Positions 60,117 to 64,000 of a stretch of 64,000 nucleotides of DNA are shown in pieces (positions within the stretch are counted from its first letter, which is position 1; each line of letters opens with the position of its first letter). Location: positions 1 to 64,000 of the forward strand of contig JAPOWK010000039.1 of NCBI GenBank assembly GCA_026707665.1, given 5' to 3'. Both the position numbers and the translations under genes were made by a program. The DNA comes from Chloroflexota bacterium. GTDB taxonomy: Bacteria > Chloroflexota > Anaerolineae > Aggregatilineales > Phototrophicaceae. The notes under the pieces are model-generated. The model saw only the letters and a list, made by a program, of their open reading frames with translations, ran no database searches and had not been told where the DNA came from.

Positions 60117-60145
60117 ATAAAACGAAAAGTGGGGGGCTCCCACTT
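60117..60145 (-). terminator. Terminator hairpin in the nusA leader
   Basis: On the minus strand AAGTGGG-AGCCC-CCCACTT (7-bp stem) is followed by TTCGTTTTAT. It lies about 16 bases after the predicted nusA transcription start and about 67 bases before its ATG. It may be the terminator of the upstream GT39 gene, an attenuator for the nusA operon, or both. Confidence 0.65.
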
Positions 60146-60167
60146 CTGCGAACGTTAGATTACGCTC

Positions 60168-60196
60168 AGAATAGCACGCAACTTGACGCGCGTCAA
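60168..60196 (-). promoter_or_regulatory. Promoter of the nusA operon with an operator-like palindrome
   Basis: On the minus strand TTGACG is followed after exactly 17 bases by TATTCT. The -35 lies within the perfect 14-base palindrome TTGACGCGCGTCAA (60183-60196), which could be an operator. The predicted start is near 60161, just upstream of the hairpin. Confidence 0.6.
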
Positions 60197-60239
60197 GGCG
60201 CGACCACTACAAGCGGATTCGCGCCTGCGAGCGCAAAGA

Positions 60240-63200
60240 CTAGCCTCGCGGGAAGGGCGGAAACTTGCGAATCGCTCCGGCGGTGGAATCGCTGACGTAC
60301 ACGAATCCGTCTTCGTCGACGGCAATGCCACCGATGTCGCTAAATTGCCCCAGCTCGCCGTTTTCTCCGATTTCGGCGAATGAGCCGATGCAATCGCCAG
60401 CGGTTGAATAAACCAGAATCCGTTTGCCATCGGGGTCAGTGACGTACAGGTGGTCTCGCTCCTCATCCAAAGCCAGGTAGGGGCGATTGAATGTTGTGTT
60501 GTACCAACCGCGCACGCGGAAATTCATCAAGTGCGTGCCGTTGACGTCAAAAACGGCGATGCGGCGGTTCCAGGTATCGGCAATGAAGAGGCGCCCGTCG
60601 CTGTGGATAGCCAGCCCACTTGGCTCGTCCAACTCGCCGGGGCCGCTGCCGCCGCTGCCAATATCGTACTGATGCACGGTTTGCAAGCCATCGAGATAAT
60701 ACACTCGAATGCGCTTGTTGCCGGTGTCGGCAATGAAAATGCGCCTGTCGCCAAAAAGCGCCACATCGCGAGGTCCCCAGAAGCCATCGGTCGGGTCAAG
60801 GGGCGCGTCAAAGCCGAATTCACCAGCGCTGCCCCAGGAACTGACCGCGTTGCCCGCCAGGTCAATTCGGTGAATGCGGTAATGCCAGGTATCGACCACC
60901 AGCAGGTCGCCGTTGGGCAGCGCCAGGGCGCTGTTCGGGCGATTGAACGCGACCAATCCAGCATTGCCGATCGTGCGGACATGCGCGCCATCGACCGTGA
61001 AAATGTGAACGAGATTGGCCTGCTCATCGGCAATGTAGACCAAGCCTGCGCTGGCCGACATCCCGAGCGGATTCTTCACTAATTGCGCCGTCGTATCGAA
61101 TTCGAGGATGGGATTGATTGCCTGCCAGTTTGCTGCACATTGATTGATCTCGGCCGGGATATTGCTTGGCACTTCGCCATCGCCCAGGCCGTACTCCCAG
61201 ATCTTGGAGGCGAAGTCCTTGCGGATGTAGACGTGCATGCGATCGGAGACGGGCCAGTTGGTCAAGGAGAAGTCCTTGCCGGTCGCCTCCCCATAGCGGT
61301 CATAATCGCGCGACCACCAGATATCGAAGATACCGCGGCGCAGCGCCGAGGCGTTCGTGTTTTCTGGCGAGAAGTCCAGCGCGTTGAGGATACGCTCTGG
61401 CGTCAGGTTAAAGTATTCTTGCATGGGCCACCACATGCGAACGTGATCGCGCCGCAGATAATGATCTTCTAGGATCGGTTCCACTTCGCCGCGATGACCC
61501 GCGCCGACAACGACAAACACCGCATCTTGCGTATTCTGCACGGTCGGATTGCCACCGACGAATACGGCGTCCGTATAATCGCGGAAGTACCAGCTGTATG
61601 GCCAGGAGACTTCATCATCGTAGGCGAACTTCATGTCCTTGCCGTCAGTCAGGCGCAGGCTCATCTCCTCAATGTCGTCCAGCACCCATTTGACGCCCGG
61701 CGCCGCATGCGCATAAACGAGCAACTCGGTCGCCAGATCGTAGTTGATGAAAGACGACATCCAAGCTGCCCGAATGGTGATTAAGCTGAGGATGCCGACA
61801 ACAGCCGCCGCGCCGATGCGCCGAATGTGCATCCAACTCGTCAAGCGGGCCAAACGTATGAGCAGATAGCCCAAGCCGATCGCGAGGATTAGCGATGCCA
61901 GCCAGGCATAAGTGCGCCCCAATTGCGCCTGCTGCAATCCGGCAAATGGCGGATCGCCGGCGATGTAGGCGCCAAGCGCCTGCCCAACGCAAATGAGAAA
62001 GACCGGCATCAGCAGCAGCGCCAGCCAGCCGCGCGACAAGAACTGCGACTTATCTATCCGCGAGAAAACGCCGCCGAAGTACCAAGCCGCAATCAAGATC
62101 ATCGGCGTGGTGAGATGTGTGCCCAGCCAAGGCATCTTCTCCCCAGCCAGCGAATAGCCGACCAGGTTTAGCACCGCCCACCAGGCCAGCAACAAGAGGA
62201 ACGGAATCCGGCAGAGCTGGTCTGATACTGCGATGCCTGCATTGGCGTCGCCGCTTGGTGCGGCAGCGCCTTCTTCCGATGCGAGCGCTTGGTTTCGCCC
62301 CGGCTCATTGGCGACTTCATCGTCCGGGCCGGGCGCGGACTCGTCCTCGACGACTGGAACCGAATCCTTCAGCAGAGCCGCATTTGTACTCGCGTGGTCA
62401 GGCGCTGCTGCCGCGTCGACATGAGTCCCTTCGCCGCGAATTCGCTCGCCCGCAATGATGCGCTCTCGGCGCGATTTCCAAAAGCTGGTCACGCCGGCGA
62501 ACATCGCGCTGACGCTGCCGACGATGGGCAGGAATTCGTAGGTCGGCAGGATAATGAGCAGATAGTAGTACTGCGGTTGGCTGCCGCGCCGGACGCCTTG
62601 CTGCTCCAGCCAGTAGCCCAGGCTGTAAATCATGCCGGTGCCCAAGCCGGCGATATTGGTGAATACGCTGGTGAAGAAAAACGCGAAAATGATGTGAAAG
62701 ATGGCGGCCGCTATCAGCCAGCGCTTCCAGTTCCAGGTGAGACCAATGACCAGGGAGAGCATGACGAGCGGCGCAAAGGCGAAGGCGCCAACCAGAAACT
62801 GCCCCACGTGAGCAGCGGATCCCATGTTGGGCAAATTGGCAAACAAGCTGTAAAGGAAATCGGGCGAAGACTCGGCGAGGTTCGCGAATGCTACGCTAGA
62901 ACCAGCCATCAGGCGGACGAAGAGCGCTGTCGTCCAGGGCAAGATGAGCGTGCCAATCAAGACGATGAAATCAACTTCGGGAAACGGATGAAGTGATGCC
63001 CACAGACCCGCATGTTCCGATTTGTCCAGCGATGGTTTGTCCTTGCTTGCCACAGCGCGTCGCGCATCGCGGATCAGGAAAGCCGCGACCGCGATCGCGA
63101 TCAGCCATAGAGCAAGACCGGGCGCCCAGCGAATCGCCGCCCCCTGGTTGGATTCGCCGCCATCATCCATTGCCGTGTCGGGCACCGTTGGTTCAGCCGT

Positions 63201-64000
63201 TTCCGTCGGCTGGGGAACGTGGGACAGCTCTTCTATGAATAGCAGGCTCCCCGCGGTGAGCAAGGCGATGAGCAGAATAGCGGTGGCTTCGCGCCAGGGT
63301 ATGCGGCTCCAGCGATCGCGAAAGGCGTATATCGCCGTCGAAACCAGCACGAATACCGCGCTAAGCACCGATAGCGCCATCCAATTGATCCAACTGCTTC
63401 GCTCAAGATCGCTGAGATCAGCCCAGCTCGTGCCGCGCCCCGGCACGATCTCGGCCGGTATCACATCGACAACGATATACATGCCCAGCGTCATGACGCC
63501 GCCCAGCAAGATTCCAAGAATCAGCGCATAGAAGATCGGCTTGCCCTGCAGGTGGAAGCGCCGCTGACAAAGTCGAATAAGAAAGTAGATGAGCAGGAAG
63601 CTGCCGAAGATCGCGATATAGATGAAGGCTGTTTCCTTCGAGCCCAGGTTCAGTATCATGGCGGCGGCGAAGAGATAGAGCCAGACAGCGCGGCGGCGAA
63701 AGCGCGGTGAGCCGTCGAGATACATCAAAATGCAATAGGCCATGATCATGCCGAAGAGAATGGATGGCGTGTCATGGCGGATGTAGCGATTGTAATAAAG
63801 CAGAAGTGGCGAAATCAGCAGCATGAACGAAGCGAGCGCGGCGCCCCAGCGCCCCAGCCATTTGCGCAACAGCAGCGGAAACATCACCATGACAACCCCG
63901 AGGAGCGCGGTGTAGATGCGGCCCGAAAAGTCGCTGTCGCCGAAGAGATAGAAAGACAGGGCGGTGGCATGAAATAGCACCGGACCGTGCATCAAAGGCG
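60240..64000 (-). CDS. GT39/Agl23-like membrane glycosyltransferase fused to NHL beta-propeller, 5'-truncated
   Basis: More than 1,250 residues; the frame is still open at the window end, so the start is missing. The beginning, PLMHGPVLFHATALSFYLFGDSDFSGRIYTALLG, matches the TIGR03663 (flippase-activity-associated Agl23-like, GT39) family just after its first loop, so the catalytic Asp/Glu lies outside. About 14 membrane spans follow, with a long acidic insert near the middle. From about residue 940 come NHL-type repeats (GMSASAGLVYIADEQANLVHIF, GDLLVVDTWHYRIHRIDLAG, DRRIFIADTGNKRIRVYYLDG, GRLFIADTWNRRIAVFDVNG), an external beta-propeller of about six blades. It probably glycosylates surface proteins or lipids. 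Confidence 0.87.
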   Translation of the reverse strand, partial: PLMHGPVLFHATALSFYLFGDSDFSGRIYTALLGVVMVMFPLLLRKWLGRWGAALASFMLLISPLLLYYNRYIRHDTPSILFGMIMAYCILMYLDGSPRFRRRAVWLYLFAAAMILNLGSKETAFIYIAIFGSFLLIYFLIRLCQRRFHLQGKPIFYALILGILLGGVMTLGMYIVVDVIPAEIVPGRGTSWADLSDLERSSWINWMALSVLSAVFVLVSTAIYAFRDRWSRIPWREATAILLIALLTAGSLLFIEELSHVPQPTETAEPTVPDTAMDDGGESNQGAAIRWAPGLALWLIAIAVAAFLIRDARRAVASKDKPSLDKSEHAGLWASLHPFPEVDFIVLIGTLILPWTTALFVRLMAGSSVAFANLAESSPDFLYSLFANLPNMGSAAHVGQFLVGAFAFAPLVMLSLVIGLTWNWKRWLIAAAIFHIIFAFFFTSVFTNIAGLGTGMIYSLGYWLEQQGVRRGSQPQYYYLLIILPTYEFLPIVGSVSAMFAGVTSFWKSRRERIIAGERIRGEGTHVDAAAAPDHASTNAALLKDSVPVVEDESAPGPDDEVANEPGRNQALASEEGAAAPSGDANAGIAVSDQLCRIPFLLLLAWWAVLNLVGYSLAGEKMPWLGTHLTTPMILIAAWYFGGVFSRIDKSQFLSRGWLALLLMPVFLICVGQALGAYIAGDPPFAGLQQAQLGRTYAWLASLILAIGLGYLLIRLARLTSWMHIRRIGAAAVVGILSLITIRAAWMSSFINYDLATELLVYAHAAPGVKWVLDDIEEMSLRLTDGKDMKFAYDDEVSWPYSWYFRDYTDAVFVGGNPTVQNTQDAVFVVVGAGHRGEVEPILEDHYLRRDHVRMWWPMQEYFNLTPERILNALDFSPENTNASALRRGIFDIWWSRDYDRYGEATGKDFSLTNWPVSDRMHVYIRKDFASKIWEYGLGDGEVPSNIPAEINQCAANWQAINPILEFDTTAQLVKNPLGMSASAGLVYIADEQANLVHIFTVDGAHVRTIGNAGLVAFNRPNSALALPNGDLLVVDTWHYRIHRIDLAGNAVSSWGSAGEFGFDAPLDPTDGFWGPRDVALFGDRRIFIADTGNKRIRVYYLDGLQTVHQYDIGSGGSGPGELDEPSGLAIHSDGRLFIADTWNRRIAVFDVNGTHLMNFRVRGWYNTTFNRPYLALDEERDHLYVTDPDGKRILVYSTAGDCIGSFAEIGENGELGQFSDIGGIAVDEDGFVYVSDSTAGAIRKFPPFPRG

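Noticed and set aside
58950-60158. A 402-residue plus-strand ORF opposite nusA
   Set aside because: It is a shadow of the nusA frame and has no recognisable motif or ribosome binding site.

Overview
The window is a GC-rich (estimated near 58 %) bacterial chromosome segment, densely coding on both strands, with no phage, integrase, transposase or CRISPR array. The gene families point to the phylum Chloroflexota, probably Anaerolineae-like. The clues are a ylxR-nusA-infB-rbfA-nrnA-truB-ribF block, a DUF1385 protein, a PspC protein, a very large GT39/Agl23-like membrane protein fused to NHL repeats, a CapA-type protein with the linker seen in that phylum, and frequent GTG/TTG starts. This placement is inferred from gene content; there is no rRNA gene here to test it.

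Layout. 1-9.7 kb: a truncated methyltransferase, a B3/4-domain protein with an MFS transporter, the fluoride channel fluC, undecaprenyl-diphosphatase uppP, a LysM lipoprotein, rplS, an AlbA/Schlafen-type regulator and two membrane proteins of unknown role. 9.7-11.4 kb (minus): gltX followed by tRNA-Gln(CTG). 11.5-21.0 kb (minus): a shape and division block, mreB-mreC-mreD-PBP2-[unknown membrane protein]-minC-minD-minE-rodA, which brings together elongation scaffold, transpeptidase, SEDS polymerase and division-site selection. 21.2-30.7 kb (plus): tilS, a response regulator with an altered phosphoacceptor, an esterase-CapA fusion, a ClpC-like ATPase with a dead first ATPase ring, a phosphohexomutase and a methyltransferase. 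30.7-37.8 kb: small membrane and secreted proteins, a secreted glycoside hydrolase, a GAF-PAS histidine kinase and a ROK-fold sugar kinase. 38-50.3 kb: mutS with a coupled sulfotransferase, a GT-C membrane protein, DUF1385, recJ, fmt, a MATE exporter, PspC, mdh and a histidine phosphatase. 50.3-50.9 kb: a gene-free, partly AT-rich stretch with unusual boxes and repeats. 50.9-64 kb: era, then a minus-strand block nusA-ylxR-infB-rbfA-nrnA-truB-ribF, and finally the 3' part of the giant GT39-NHL gene.

How the genes work together. Three themes dominate: cell-wall growth and division (uppP, mre, min, rodA, PBP2), ribosome and translation functions (rplS, gltX, tRNA-Gln, tilS, fmt, era, rbfA, infB, truB, nusA, ylxR), and DNA repair (mutS, recJ). 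Extracytoplasmic glycan, sulfo and lipid chemistry is spread between them.

Most notable observations: attenuator-like hairpins in the leaders of nusA and rplS; an AAA+ Clp protein whose D1 has lost Walker B and the arginine finger; an Asp-to-Glu receiver; a ROK protein without its zinc cysteines; a hexomutase with an atypical catalytic loop; two copies of a G-rich palindromic element; and the 50.38-50.45 kb box cluster. I did not find a clearly new multi-gene system. The nearest candidate is the unknown membrane protein embedded between PBP2 and minC.
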